Positions 9,257-18,017 of a stretch of 64,000 nucleotides of DNA are shown here, piece by piece; within the stretch, counting starts at the first letter, position 1; the number at the start of each line of letters is the position of its first letter. The stretch covers positions 24,106 through 88,105 of the forward strand of contig NZ_FWXL01000012.1 in assembly GCF_900176395.1 (NCBI RefSeq). Reading direction: 5' to 3'. The translations under genes were made by a program, and so were the position numbers. The notes under the pieces were generated by a model. It worked only from the letters and a program-made list of their open reading frames with translations, did not search any database and had not been told where the DNA came from. The DNA is from Novosphingobium sp. B1. GTDB lineage: Bacteria > Pseudomonadota > Alphaproteobacteria > Sphingomonadales > Sphingomonadaceae.

Positions 9257-10018
9257 ATGACCAACGAATCCCGCATATGGACCGCCGCGCTCGTCGTCGT
9301 GGGCGACGAGATCCTCTCTGGCCGCACGCAGGACAAGAATATCGCCCAGGTCGCATCGTGGCTGGGCGTACAGGGCATCCGCCTGCGGGAGGTTCGGGTC
9401 GTGCCGGACGACATGGACGCCATCGTCGAGGCGGTAAACACGCTGCGGGCGCGCAATGACTACCTTTTCACCACGGGCGGCATCGGTCCGACGCATGATG
9501 ACATCACCGTGGATGCCGTGGCACAGGCGCTCGGCGTGGACGTGGTGATCCACCCCAAGGCGCGGGCGATCCTCGAAGCGTACTACGAGACGCGCGGCGG
9601 CCTCAACGAAGCGCGGCTGCGAATGGCGCGCGTGCCCGATGGCGCCGACCTGATCGAGAACAAGGTTTCGGGTGCACCGGGAATCCGCGCAGGTAATGTC
9701 TACCTCATGGCCGGCGTGCCTGGCATCACCGCGCAGATGCTCGACGGGCTGACCGGACAGCTTGAGGGTGGACTGCCGCTGCTGTCGACCACGGTTGGCT
9801 GCTGGGTTGCCGAAAGCGAGATCGCAGACTTGCTGCGCGAGACCGAAAAGGCCTTCGAGGGCGTGCAGATCGGCAGCTATCCGTTCTTCCGCGAAGGCAA
9901 GACCGGCGCAAACTTCGTTATCCGTTCGGTGGACGAGGCGCAGTTGCAGGCCTGCGCCCATGCGCTCGAGGAAGGCCTCGGCGCGATTGGCCGGTTCCCC
10001 GTGTCGGGAGGGATCTGA
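9257..10018 (+). CDS. CinA-like molybdopterin-binding domain protein
   Basis: 253-aa protein of the COG1058 type (N-terminal half of CinA, MoaB/MogA fold): AALVVVGDEILSGRTQDKN, then the family hallmark TTGGIGPTHDDIT. It lacks the C-terminal nicotinamide-nucleotide amidase domain, which in alphaproteobacteria is usually a separate gene. The ATG at 9257 begins the conserved region; the frame is open upstream into the monooxygenase but that part has no similarity. It is followed after 3 bp by a cyclophilin gene. Members of this group act on modified nucleotides such as ADP-ribose, so a metabolite-repair role is inferred. Confidence 0.85.
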   Translation: MTNESRIWTAALVVVGDEILSGRTQDKNIAQVASWLGVQGIRLREVRVVPDDMDAIVEAVNTLRARNDYLFTTGGIGPTHDDITVDAVAQALGVDVVIHPKARAILEAYYETRGGLNEARLRMARVPDGADLIENKVSGAPGIRAGNVYLMAGVPGITAQMLDGLTGQLEGGLPLLSTTVGCWVAESEIADLLRETEKAFEGVQIGSYPFFREGKTGANFVIRSVDEAQLQACAHALEEGLGAIGRFPVSGGI

Positions 10019-10021
10019 GCA

Positions 10022-10738
10022 ATGCTGGACCGCCGCCTTGCCCTGCTCGCGCCGCTGGCCTTTGCGCTGATCGCTGCAGCGCCGGTGAAAACGCGCGCCC
10101 CGGCCGCACGACCGGTCGTGCCGACTTATCCTGCGCCATCCAAGGCTGCCCTGCCCGACAAGGTGCGGGTTGCGCTGGAGACCGAAGCCGGACGGATCGT
10201 CGTGGAACTGGACGTAAAGCGCGCGCCGGCGAGCGCCAGCAACTTCGTGCGCTATGCCGAGACCAAGCGGTTTGACGGGACGGTGTTCTATCGCGCCATG
10301 CATCTCAAATGGGGCGAGCAGCCCAACGGCCTGATCCAGGCCGGGACGCGCGGCGATCCCAGGCGCAACCTGCCACCGATCCCGCACGAGCCGACCGACG
10401 TGACCGGCATCATGCACAAGGCCGGGACGCTTTCCATGGCACGCTATGCCCCCGGAACCGCCACAGGCGATTTCTCTATCATGGTATCGGACCAGCCTGG
10501 CCTTGATGCCCAGCCCGATTCTGCCGATCCCGAGATCAAGGCCGGTTATGCCGCGTTCGGGCAGGTGATCGAAGGCATGGACGTGGTGAAGACGATCTTT
10601 GCCGCGCCGATCTCGGAAACCGAAGGCGAAGGGATCATGCGCGGGCAGATGCTTGCCAAGCCGGTGAAGATCCTGACGGCTCGTCGATTGCAGGATACGG
10701 CAGTAACCGCACTCCAGGCAGCAGCACCTGCGCCCTGA
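10022..10738 (+). CDS. Exported cyclophilin-type peptidyl-prolyl isomerase
   Basis: 238-aa cyclophilin with an N-terminal signal peptide (MLDRRLALLAPLAFALIAAA), so it acts in the periplasm on prolyl bonds of exported proteins. The cyclophilin fold is visible as VRVALETEAGRIVVELD, APASASNFVRYAE, FDGTVFYRAM, LIQAGTRGD, GTLSMARY and FGQVIEGMDVVKTI. Several active-site positions differ from the canonical FHRVIPGF segment, so catalytic efficiency is uncertain. It lies 3 bp after the CinA-like gene, probably in one operon. Confidence 0.88.
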   Translation: MLDRRLALLAPLAFALIAAAPVKTRAPAARPVVPTYPAPSKAALPDKVRVALETEAGRIVVELDVKRAPASASNFVRYAETKRFDGTVFYRAMHLKWGEQPNGLIQAGTRGDPRRNLPPIPHEPTDVTGIMHKAGTLSMARYAPGTATGDFSIMVSDQPGLDAQPDSADPEIKAGYAAFGQVIEGMDVVKTIFAAPISETEGEGIMRGQMLAKPVKILTARRLQDTAVTALQAAAPAP

Positions 10739-10754
10739 GGCTGCCCCTGCCCTG

Positions 10755-11282
10755 TTGCTGACGTTGGCGACGGTGAGCAGTTGCGCCACATCGCCGCTGT
10801 CCAGCCTGGAACGCACCCTGTCCGCCAACCAGAGTGCGACCGCAGCGCTCGAGCAGTGGTGTGCGGCGCGACGGATCGCCAGCCCCGCGATCGTGCGCGC
10901 GATTGCCGATCGTGATGCTCGCCGCCCCGCCTCTGCCGCCATTCGTGCCAGCCTCGGGGTGCGGCCGGACGAGCCGCTGGGTTACCGGCATGTCCAGTTG
11001 GCCTGTGGTGAACGGGTGCTGTCAGTAGCGCACAACTGGTATGTCCCGGCCCGGCTGACTGCCGCCATGAACAGGACGCTGGAGACAGGCGATACACCGT
11101 TCGGCAAGGTGGTGGCACCATTGGGTTTCACCCGCCAGCGGCTGGAGCGCCAGCGCGGCGGAAGTGCGGACTGCCCTGCCGGGACCGTGCTTGCCGATAA
11201 AGCTGTCCTGCGCGTCGGTGATGGCACGGCGATCAGTTTCGTGGTGGAATGCTACACAGCAGCCAACCTTTCGCGCGACTGA
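10755..11282 (+). CDS. Putative lipoprotein with chorismate-lyase/UTRA-like sequence
   Basis: About 175 aa, with no confident family. The N-terminus LLLTLATVSSCATS carries a lipobox-like VSSC, so it may be a lipoprotein. The middle part (GYRHVQLACGERVLSVAHNW, VPARL, then ETGDTPFGKVVAPLGFTR) resembles the strand-loop arrangement of UbiC chorismate pyruvate-lyases and UTRA domains. There is no ATG; a stop codon at 10704 closes the frame upstream, leaving TTG 10755 or a CTG just upstream as the start, with GAGG at 10737-10740. A periplasmic member of this fold would be unusual. The assignment is by eye only. Confidence 0.6.
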   Translation: MLTLATVSSCATSPLSSLERTLSANQSATAALEQWCAARRIASPAIVRAIADRDARRPASAAIRASLGVRPDEPLGYRHVQLACGERVLSVAHNWYVPARLTAAMNRTLETGDTPFGKVVAPLGFTRQRLERQRGGSADCPAGTVLADKAVLRVGDGTAISFVVECYTAANLSRD

Positions 11283-11355
11283 CATATTTTCGAGTTGGGC
11301 CGGGAACCGCCTGCGGCGTGCGCAGTTACGTCCTGCACGGGGAGCTTCACCAGCA

Positions 11356-12846
11356 ATGCCGACTACGCCAGTCTATGCGTTCTCGCGCGATGCAGGGAAC
11401 AATCGTCTAATCCTTCTCCTTCTGGGGATCGGCTTTGCCGCACTGATCGCCGCTGTCGTGGCCGTGGTCGTCGTGCAGCGGCAGGCCGAACGCGATGCTT
11501 ACTGGGTGGAGCACACGCTTGACGTGGAAGCCTCGCTCAACCGCTTTGTCCGCCATGCCGAGCGCGTGGAGACAGCGCGGCGCGGCATGATCATCGCCCC
11601 GCGCGAGCAGAGCTTCTACCAGATCGCCGATTCCGCCATCTCGCAAGCCGAACGGGAAATGGCGCAGCTCAACCGGCTGGTCGCAGACAACCCCGTGCAA
11701 ATTCGCTCGGTGACTGGGCTGAGCAAGGCGTTTGAAGCCTATGCCAATCGCGCCCGGACGACCGCAGCAGAAGCCAAGCTCGGCATCGTCAAGGTGGCGA
11801 GCCTCGACGCTGATACGGCAACGCAATCGATCCGGTTCATCCGCAGCTTCTCCGACAGGATGCTCGAGCGCGAAGACCGGTTGCTGCGCATTCGCAACCT
11901 GGATCAGGATCGCACGCGGAATCTGCTTTCCGCAATGCTGGGCCTTTGTGGTGCGCTGATCATTGGCGTTAGCATTGCCGTCATCCTCATCATCCGTCGC
12001 AATATCGGCGAAATCGACACCAAGCGTCGCGAATTGCATCTGCTCAATCAGGAACTTGAATCGCTGGTCGATGCGCGAACTTCGGAGTTGCAGCGCGCCA
12101 ATGCTGAAATCCAGCGCTTCGCCTACATCGTCAGTCACGATCTTCGCTCGCCACTCGTCAACGTCATGGGCTTCACGGCCGAACTGGACGCCGCCCGCAA
12201 GGCAATTGCGGATCATCTCGCCAAGAGCGAAGAGGCGCTGCCCGAAAACGTTCGCATGGCCGTCGACGAAGATCTGCCCGAATCAATCGGCTTCATTCGC
12301 AGTTCGACGCAAAAGATGGACCGGCTGATCAACGCCATTCTTCGGCTCTCGCGTGAAGGGCGGCGCACCCTGTCCGCCTCGCAGCTTGATCTAGCCGGGC
12401 TGGTGCAGGCGATCATCGATTCCCTGCAGCACCGCATCGACGAGACTGGCACAACGATCGAGATCGGACAGCTCCCGGCGCTGGAGAGCGATCGCCTTGC
12501 CCTGGAGCAGATCCTTTCCAATCTCATCGAGAACGCGCTGAAGTACCTGCAGCCCGGACGCCCCGGGGTGATCCGCATCGATGGCAACGTGGCGCATGGA
12601 CGTGCGCATATCCATGTTCGCGATAATGGCCGCGGCATCGAACAGCGCGATCACGAACGCATCTTCGACTTGTTCCGGCGCTCGGGCACGCAAGATCAAC
12701 CGGGCGAAGGCATCGGACTTGCACACGTTCGGGCGCTTGCCTACCGGCTTGGCGGACTGATAGAAGTTTCAAGTGAAAAGGGTGTCGGTTCAACCTTCAC
12801 GCTCTCGCTCCCCCTGAAGTTCCAAGCCGGAGTAGCCGATGCCTGA
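11356..12846 (+). CDS. Membrane sensor histidine kinase (CHASE3-like sensor)
   Basis: 496-aa kinase. One N-terminal transmembrane helix (LILLLLGIGFAALIAAVVAV), a helical extracytoplasmic region that looks like CHASE3, and a second membrane helix near residues 195-215 precede the catalytic part. The phosphoacceptor is H261 in YIVSHDLRSPL, followed by the N box (NLIENALKYL), G1 (DNGRGIE) and G2 (GEGIGLAHV). The ATG at 11356 gives a normal cytoplasmic start. It overlaps the next gene by 8 bp, so kinase and receiver are translationally coupled. The signal is unknown. Confidence 0.9.
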   Translation: MPTTPVYAFSRDAGNNRLILLLLGIGFAALIAAVVAVVVVQRQAERDAYWVEHTLDVEASLNRFVRHAERVETARRGMIIAPREQSFYQIADSAISQAEREMAQLNRLVADNPVQIRSVTGLSKAFEAYANRARTTAAEAKLGIVKVASLDADTATQSIRFIRSFSDRMLEREDRLLRIRNLDQDRTRNLLSAMLGLCGALIIGVSIAVILIIRRNIGEIDTKRRELHLLNQELESLVDARTSELQRANAEIQRFAYIVSHDLRSPLVNVMGFTAELDAARKAIADHLAKSEEALPENVRMAVDEDLPESIGFIRSSTQKMDRLINAILRLSREGRRTLSASQLDLAGLVQAIIDSLQHRIDETGTTIEIGQLPALESDRLALEQILSNLIENALKYLQPGRPGVIRIDGNVAHGRAHIHVRDNGRGIEQRDHERIFDLFRRSGTQDQPGEGIGLAHVRALAYRLGGLIEVSSEKGVGSTFTLSLPLKFQAGVADA

Positions 12847-13285
12847 ATCCCTTGCCGTCAACATCGTCATGATCGAGGACGATGAAGGCCATGCCCGGCT
12901 GATCGAGAAGAACATTCGCCGCGCCGGCATTTCGAACGCCATTCGACATTTTACCGATGGCACGACCGCGATCGATTTTCTGTGGAACGATCCGCACGGC
13001 CCTGCCCACAATGGCCCGGCCCTGGTTCTGCTCGATCTCAACCTGCCCGACATGAGCGGGATCGACATTCTGGCCAAGATCAAGGGCGATGCGCACCTGC
13101 GCCGCACTCCCGTGGTCGTGCTGACCACGACCGACGACAAGGTGGAGATCCAGCGGTGCTACGACTTGGGCTGCAACGTCTACATCACGAAGCCGGTGAA
13201 TTACGAGAATTTTGCGGAAGCGATCCGGCAGTTGGGACTTTTCCTGTCGGTGATCCAGGTGCCGGACGCCGAGGGGGACGCTTGA
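12839..13285 (+). CDS. Rcp1-like single-domain response regulator
   Basis: 148-aa stand-alone receiver domain without output domain. The acidic pocket is VMIEDDEGH, the phosphoacceptor is D66 in LLDLNLPDMSG, followed by the conserved T (LTTTDD) and K (ITKPVNY). Single-domain receivers of the Rcp type pair with histidine kinases such as the one that overlaps it upstream. It also overlaps the downstream receiver-kinase gene by 4 bp, so it may relay phosphate between them. Confidence 0.92.
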   Translation: MPESLAVNIVMIEDDEGHARLIEKNIRRAGISNAIRHFTDGTTAIDFLWNDPHGPAHNGPALVLLDLNLPDMSGIDILAKIKGDAHLRRTPVVVLTTTDDKVEIQRCYDLGCNVYITKPVNYENFAEAIRQLGLFLSVIQVPDAEGDA

Positions 13286-14322
13286 GCGAAGAGCAGATCC
13301 GCCTTCTCTACGTCGACGACGATGCTGGCCTCAGGCGACTGGTACAGCGCAGGCTGCATAATGACGGCTTCGCGATAACTCTGGCCAGCGATGGCAATGA
13401 AGGTCTTTCGATGGCGTCGGACAATACGTTCGATGTCATCGCGGTCGATCATCACATGCCCGGCATGGACGGCATGGAAACGCTCGAGCGGCTGCTCACC
13501 CTGCCCGATTGCCCACCAATTGTTTATGTGACCGGTGCCGATGACGGTCGGCTTGCTGCAGCCGCCTTGCGCGCCGGTGCAGACGATTACGTGGTCAAGA
13601 CTGTCGGCGAGGACTTCATCGACCTGCTCCGCTCGGCATTCACCCAGTCGCTTGAACGCGTGCGCCTGCGTCGTGCCAAGGAACAGGCCGAACGCGAACT
13701 GCTGGCAAGCAACGAACGCCTTGCCGCCCTCCTGCGCGAAGTGAACCACCGCGTCGCCAACAACCTGCAAATGACGATGAGCTTCATCAACATGCAGGCC
13801 TCGGTGCTTCCCGAGGGCGAGGCACGCAACGCCCTGCTCGCCTCACAGCAGCGCATCGGCGCGATAGCCCATGTCAATCGCCACCTCTACGCGACCGGCA
13901 ACGTCGAACATGTTGCCATGGACGAGTATCTCGAAAATCTTGCCCGTGACCTGGCCGAGACGTGGACGTCTCCCCATGCGCCACGCCGGGTCACCGCAAC
14001 GTCCGAAGCCGTCGAACTGCCCACCGACAAGGCGGTAACGCTCGGCATCGTCATTTGCGAACTTGTCGCCAATGCCTGCAAGTACGCCTACGGCAGCGAT
14101 TGCGAAGGTGATGTGCGCATCATCTTCGGCACGAACGGTGATGGGCGCATGAGGCTGACGGTGGAGGACGAAGGTCTGGGGCTCGACGAGTCAGCACAGC
14201 CCAAGGGAACGGGCCTGGGCCAGCGTCTGGTCAAGGCCATGGCACGCGGGCTCGGCGCGACGCTCGATACGCAGTCGGCAGCCCCGGGCTTGCGCATAAC
14301 GCTGGAATTTGCGGTCGATTGA
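13282..14322 (+). CDS. Receiver-histidine kinase hybrid, HisKA_2/HWE type
   Basis: 346 aa. The N-terminal receiver has the acidic pair LYVDDDAG and phosphoacceptor D56 in VIAVDHHMPGMDG. A coiled linker leads to a HisKA_2-type box LLREVNHRVANNLQ with H156, and then an HATPase with ICELVANACKYAY and the degenerate G box GTGLGQRLV. The TTG at 13282 is the best start: it overlaps the preceding TGA (TTGA) and follows GAGGGGGA at 13271-13278. HisKA_2/HWE kinases often feed the alphaproteobacterial general stress response, but no phyR/ecfG gene is in the window. Confidence 0.9.
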   Translation: MSEEQIRLLYVDDDAGLRRLVQRRLHNDGFAITLASDGNEGLSMASDNTFDVIAVDHHMPGMDGMETLERLLTLPDCPPIVYVTGADDGRLAAAALRAGADDYVVKTVGEDFIDLLRSAFTQSLERVRLRRAKEQAERELLASNERLAALLREVNHRVANNLQMTMSFINMQASVLPEGEARNALLASQQRIGAIAHVNRHLYATGNVEHVAMDEYLENLARDLAETWTSPHAPRRVTATSEAVELPTDKAVTLGIVICELVANACKYAYGSDCEGDVRIIFGTNGDGRMRLTVEDEGLGLDESAQPKGTGLGQRLVKAMARGLGATLDTQSAAPGLRITLEFAVD

Positions 14323-14329
14323 CCGCGTT

Positions 14330-14509
14330 TCAGGGGCGCGGCGGCACTGTCCAGTCCCCTGTTGCCCCTTCCATCGCCGCTTGCGCATAAGCCTCAAGCT
14401 CGCGCCAGTGACGGTCCCAGCCAGGTCCGCGCTTTTCAGGCGGGATAATCGCCTCGACCTGCAGGCGGGCGGCGGTAACGGGATTTTCGGGGCGTTCAGG
14501 CTGGGGCAT
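14330..14509 (-). CDS. Small hypothetical protein, 59 aa
   Basis: Short open frame from the ATG at 14509 to the TGA at 14330. The protein begins MPQPERPENPVTAARL, contains GPGWDRHWRELEAYAQAA and ends WTVPPRP. It fills the space between the kinase gene (ending 14322) and the ribosomal protein terminator, and codon usage is like its neighbours. The composition suggests a soluble, partly helical peptide. I do not recognise the family. A frame this well placed, beginning just after the rplA terminator, is probably real. Confidence 0.55.
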   Translation of the reverse strand: MPQPERPENPVTAARLQVEAIIPPEKRGPGWDRHWRELEAYAQAAMEGATGDWTVPPRP

Positions 14510-14535
14510 CAGCCGCTCCTAGACGCCTTGCACAG

Positions 14536-14571
14536 ATAGAAAAAGGGCCGGAGAGGTTTCCCTCCCCGGCC
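14536..14571 (-). terminator. Rho-independent terminator of the rplK-rplA operon
   Basis: On the minus strand a GC-rich stem (arms 14560-14571 and 14545-14555, one A-C mismatch, AAA loop) is followed by a run of five T (14544-14540). It lies about 30 bp beyond the rplA stop, as expected for the end of this operon. Confidence 0.85.
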
Positions 14572-14601
14572 TTCTTTTTCGCAGGCTGCGATCGCTGAAG
14601 A

Positions 14602-15303
14602 TCAGCCGCCGTTGACCTGTGCCAGGTCAACCTTGAGGCCCGGACCCATCGACGACGACAGGCCGACCTTGCGCAGGTACTTGCCCTTGGCGCCAGCAGG
14701 CTTCGCCTTGACGATGGCGTCAACGAAGGCTTCGAAGTTGGCGCGCAGCGCTTCGTCCGAGAACGAGAGCTTGCCGATGCCGCCGTGGATGATGCCGGCC
14801 TTTTCGACGCGGAATTCGATCTGACCGCCCTTGGCAGCCTTGACCGCTTCAGCGACGTTCGGGGTGACGGTGCCGAGCTTCGGGTTCGGCATAAGGCCCT
14901 TGGGACCCAGCACCTTGCCGAGGCGGCCGACGATGCCCATCATGTCGGGCGTCGCGATCACGCGGCCGTAGTCGAGATTGCCGTTCTGCATGTCTTCCAG
15001 CAGGTCTTCGGCACCAACCTTGTCAGCGCCAGCGGCGAGAGCGGCTTCAGCCTTGTCGCCACGAGCGAACACGGCAACCTTGACGTCCTTGCCGGTGCCC
15101 GAAGGCAGCGTGACCATGCCACGAACCATCTGGTCGGCGTGGCGAGGATCGACGCCGAGGTTCAGCGAGACTTCGAGGCTCTCGTCGAACTTGGCGGACT
15201 TGAGGTCCTTGAGCAGCGCGATCGCTTCATCGACGCCATAGAGCTTCTGGTTGTCGCCCAGCTTGGTGTCGAGGGCCTTCTGCTTCTTGGTCTGCTTGGC
15301 CAT
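14602..15303 (-). CDS. rplA: 50S ribosomal protein L1
   Basis: 233 aa, the normal length for bacterial L1. It begins [19 protein letters not shown] and contains the family core [37 protein letters not shown] and [15 protein letters not shown]1 binds 23S rRNA at the E-site stalk and in many bacteria represses its own operon by binding the mRNA leader. rplA follows rplK by 4 bp and is followed by a clear terminator. rplJ and rplL, which usually come next, are not here. Confidence 0.97.
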   Translation of the reverse strand: MAKQTKKQKALDTKLGDNQKLYGVDEAIALLKDLKSAKFDESLEVSLNLGVDPRHADQMVRGMVTLPSGTGKDVKVAVFARGDKAEAALAAGADKVGAEDLLEDMQNGNLDYGRVIATPDMMGIVGRLGKVLGPKGLMPNPKLGTVTPNVAEAVKAAKGGQIEFRVEKAGIIHGGIGKLSFSDEALRANFEAFVDAIVKAKPAGAKGKYLRKVGLSSSMGPGLKVDLAQVNGG

Positions 15304-15307
15304 GCTA

Positions 15308-15739
15308 TCAGCCCTCCACCACGGTGAGGCCCATCGCGCGAGCGGAGCCTTCGATGATCTTCGTTGCGGCGTCGATGTCGTTCGCGTTCAGGTCCTTCAT
15401 CTTGGCCTGGGCGATTTCCGCCAGCTGCGAACGCTTGATCGAACCGGCCGAAGCCTTGCCCGGGGTCTTCGAACCCGACTTGATACCGGCAGCCTTCTTG
15501 ATGAAGAAGGTGGCAGGCGGGGTCTTGGTCACGAAAGTGAACGAGCGGTCCGCGTAGACCGTGATCACGGTCGGCAGCGGGGTGCCCTTTTCGACTTCCT
15601 GCGTTGCAGCGTTGAACTGCTTGCAGAATTCCATGATGTTGACGCCGCGCTGACCCAGCGCCGGACCGATCGGCGGAGCAGGCTTGGCTTCACCAGCCGA
15701 TACCTGCAGCTTGATATAGCCTTCAATCTTCTTGGCCAC
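15308..15739 (-). CDS. rplK: 50S ribosomal protein L11
   Basis: 143 aa, typical length. The sequence has [20 protein letters not shown] and [19 protein letters not shown], the standard L11 N-terminal domain, and an rRNA-binding C-terminal domain. The start is GTG at 15739, preceded by a GGAGG site at the right distance (plus-strand cctcc at about 15746-15750). L11 forms the GTPase-associated centre with 23S rRNA. Upstream, where nusG is expected, lies an oppositely oriented S41 peptidase gene, so rplKA must have its own promoter within 15740-15954. Confidence 0.97.
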   Translation of the reverse strand: MAKKIEGYIKLQVSAGEAKPAPPIGPALGQRGVNIMEFCKQFNAATQEVEKGTPLPTVITVYADRSFTFVTKTPPATFFIKKAAGIKSGSKTPGKASAGSIKRSQLAEIAQAKMKDLNANDIDAATKIIEGSARAMGLTVVEG

Positions 15740-15954
15740 GATGGCCTCCTTTCTTCCTGTCGGCCCGCCAGCCAAGGCAGACCTCAGAGTGAGCGGTCAA
15801 ACGCCCCGATACTGGGACTCCCGCACGGACCCACGGACAGATTCGCCCGCAAGAGTGCGCGCCCTTAGCGACAATGGTGCCGAAAGCCAAGCGCCAAGCG
15901 CAGGCCAGGCGCAAAGCATGCGGCGATCTGCCAAAGCCGTGATAGCCTTGGAAC

Positions 15955-17418
15955 GTGAGGATCGATCGCCGGACACTGCTCGCCGCTGCCCCTGCAGCCC
16001 TTGCCACCCGTGCGGTAGCCGCCGTGCCTGCGCCAGCGCTGCCCACCGTCGCCGCGATCAGGCGAGACTTTGCCATCCTGTCAGAAGCCTATGATCGCCT
16101 CCATCCCGGCCTCGACCGTTATCTTGGCCACGACCGCTTTCGTGATCTGGTGCAGGACGAAGTCAGCCGGCTCGTCAACGGGCCGATGACCACCCGCGAT
16201 CAGTATCTTTCTCTCGCGCGGGTGACAGCTGGCGTCCGCTGTGGCCACAGCTACCCGAATCCATCCAATCAGTCGAAATCCGTCATCGCGCAGATCGTGG
16301 GCACAAGTGCGGCCGTGCCCTTCACATTTGGCTGGATCGACGGACAAATGGTGGTGACTGGCATCTTGCGGGCCGATGTCCCGCTCAGGCGCGGAGATAC
16401 CATCACCGCTGTCGATGGTGTTGCGACCTCCACGCTCCTGCGCCGGCTATTGCCGCTAGCCCGTGCGGACGGCAGCAACGACGCCAAGCGGCTTGCGCTG
16501 CTTGGCGTGGAGAGTCAGGACACTGCCAATCCGTTCGACCTCTATCGTCCGCTCGTTGCCAGGCACGGTCCTGCCCATCGCATTGCACTGACATTGGCGG
16601 ACGGTCGCACCATCGACCTTCCATCTTTCATCCGTCCCCCAAGGGTCCGCGGAGCCGACAGGAACGATGCCGAAAGCAATGGCTGGAACCTTTCCATCAG
16701 CGCAGGCGTGGGCACCCTGCGCATGGACAACTGGGGTCTCTATGACAGCAAGTGGGACTGGCAGGCCTGGCTGGAAGCCGCATTCGATCGCATGATCGAT
16801 GAGAAAGCCCATGGTCTCGTGATCGACATACGCGCCAACGAAGGCGGCATCGACTGCGGCGATGCGGTGCTGGCAAGATTGATCGACCGGCCGCTTGCGC
16901 AGGCGGTGATGGAACGCCACGTGCGCTACAGGTCAATTCCCGATGCGTTGCGCCCGGTGCTCGACACGTGGGATCGCAGTTTCGACGACTGGGGCGATGC
17001 GGTCAGGCCCTCCTCACGCAAGGGCATGTACAGGCTTGTGCGCGGAGACTTCGACCTGCCGGGTGCAAGGCTCGAACCGAGAGGCAAGCGCTTCGAAGGC
17101 AAGGTCGCGGTGCTGGTGGGGCCGACCTGCTCTTCAGCCACATTCCAGTTCGCCGAAACAGTCAAGCGCAGCGGCGTGGCCGTGCTGGTCGGCGAGCCCA
17201 CTGGCGGCAACCTGCGGGGCATCAACGGCGGTGCGTTCTATTTCCTGCGCCTGCCGGAGACCGGTTTGGAGGTGGACCTCCCGCTGATCGGCTTCTTTCC
17301 ATCCAGCCCTCAACCGGACGCGGGTGTCATGCCGGATGTCCCAGTGCAGACGAGCGCCGGGGACATCGCATCGCGCCGGGATCGGGCCATGGAAAAAGCG
17401 CGCCAGCTGGTGAGCTGA
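15955..17418 (+). CDS. S41-family C-terminal processing-like peptidase
   Basis: 487 aa, starting with GTG. The N-terminus MRIDRRTLLAAAPAAL has a twin-arginine-like signal, so it is probably exported. The S41 catalytic domain is in the C-terminal half: GLVIDIRANEGGIDCG, then VLVGPTCSSATFQFAE with the nucleophile serine and VLVGEPTGGNLRGING. A PDZ-like segment near residues 100-160 (RADVPLRRGDTITAVDG) precedes it. S41 proteases cleave near protein C-termini. The gene sits, on the opposite strand, between nusG and rplK, which are normally adjacent. No IS ends or repeats flank it. Confidence 0.85.
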   Translation: MRIDRRTLLAAAPAALATRAVAAVPAPALPTVAAIRRDFAILSEAYDRLHPGLDRYLGHDRFRDLVQDEVSRLVNGPMTTRDQYLSLARVTAGVRCGHSYPNPSNQSKSVIAQIVGTSAAVPFTFGWIDGQMVVTGILRADVPLRRGDTITAVDGVATSTLLRRLLPLARADGSNDAKRLALLGVESQDTANPFDLYRPLVARHGPAHRIALTLADGRTIDLPSFIRPPRVRGADRNDAESNGWNLSISAGVGTLRMDNWGLYDSKWDWQAWLEAAFDRMIDEKAHGLVIDIRANEGGIDCGDAVLARLIDRPLAQAVMERHVRYRSIPDALRPVLDTWDRSFDDWGDAVRPSSRKGMYRLVRGDFDLPGARLEPRGKRFEGKVAVLVGPTCSSATFQFAETVKRSGVAVLVGEPTGGNLRGINGGAFYFLRLPETGLEVDLPLIGFFPSSPQPDAGVMPDVPVQTSAGDIASRRDRAMEKARQLVS

Positions 17419-17445
17419 CGCGCCTTTGCCTGCGTCGTCGAAAGA

Positions 17446-17985
17446 TCAGCCGCGAACGAGTTCGACTTCCTCGAAGCCCAGTTCCACAGGTGTGGCACGA
17501 CCGAAGATCGAGACCGAAACCTTCACGCGGCTCTTGTCGAAATCCAGTTCCTCGACCACGCCGTTGAACGAGGCGAAGGGACCCGCGTTGACCTTGACCT
17601 GATCGCCGATCTCGTAGTCGACCGAAACGTTCTTGCGCGGCTCGGCAGCGGCCTGTTCGCGCGCGCCGAAGTAGCGGGCGGCTTCCTTGTCGGAAATCGG
17701 CTGCGGCTTGTTGTTGGTGCCGAGGAAGCCGGTGACCTTCGGCGTGTTCTTGACGAGGTGATAGATGTCGTCGTTCATCGCCAGCTTGGCGAGCACATAG
17801 CCCGGCATGAACTTGCGCTCGACCTGAACCTTCTTGCCGCGCTTCACTTCGGTGACGGTCTCGGTCGGCACTTCGACCGCTTCGACCAGCTGCGAAAGAC
17901 CGATGCGCTCGGCTTCCGAAATGATCGCTTCCTTCACCTTGTTCTCGAAACCGGAATAGGCGTGAATGATGTACCAGCGGGCCAT
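17446..17985 (-). CDS. nusG: Transcription termination/antitermination factor NusG
   Basis: 179 aa. The NGN domain begins MARWYIIHAYSGFENKV and contains KFMPGYVLAKLAM. The KOW domain at the C-terminus is recognisable as YEIGDQVKVNAGPFASFNG and FGRATPVELGF. NusG binds the RNA polymerase clamp and Rho or S10. It lies 32 bp downstream of secE on the same strand, the conserved pair. Its stop is 27 bp from the end of the convergent S41 gene. Confidence 0.97.
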   Translation of the reverse strand: MARWYIIHAYSGFENKVKEAIISEAERIGLSQLVEAVEVPTETVTEVKRGKKVQVERKFMPGYVLAKLAMNDDIYHLVKNTPKVTGFLGTNNKPQPISDKEAARYFGAREQAAAEPRKNVSVDYEIGDQVKVNAGPFASFNGVVEELDFDKSRVKVSVSIFGRATPVELGFEEVELVRG

Positions 17986-18017
17986 TTTTGTTCTCTCAGG
18001 TCCTGGAGGTGGTCAGA

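Noticed and set aside
9038..10942. 634-codon open frame on the minus strand
   Set aside because: Shadow of the CinA-like and cyclophilin genes.
15740..17445. S41 gene as part of a transposon
   Set aside because: No transposase, terminal repeats or target duplication are visible around it.
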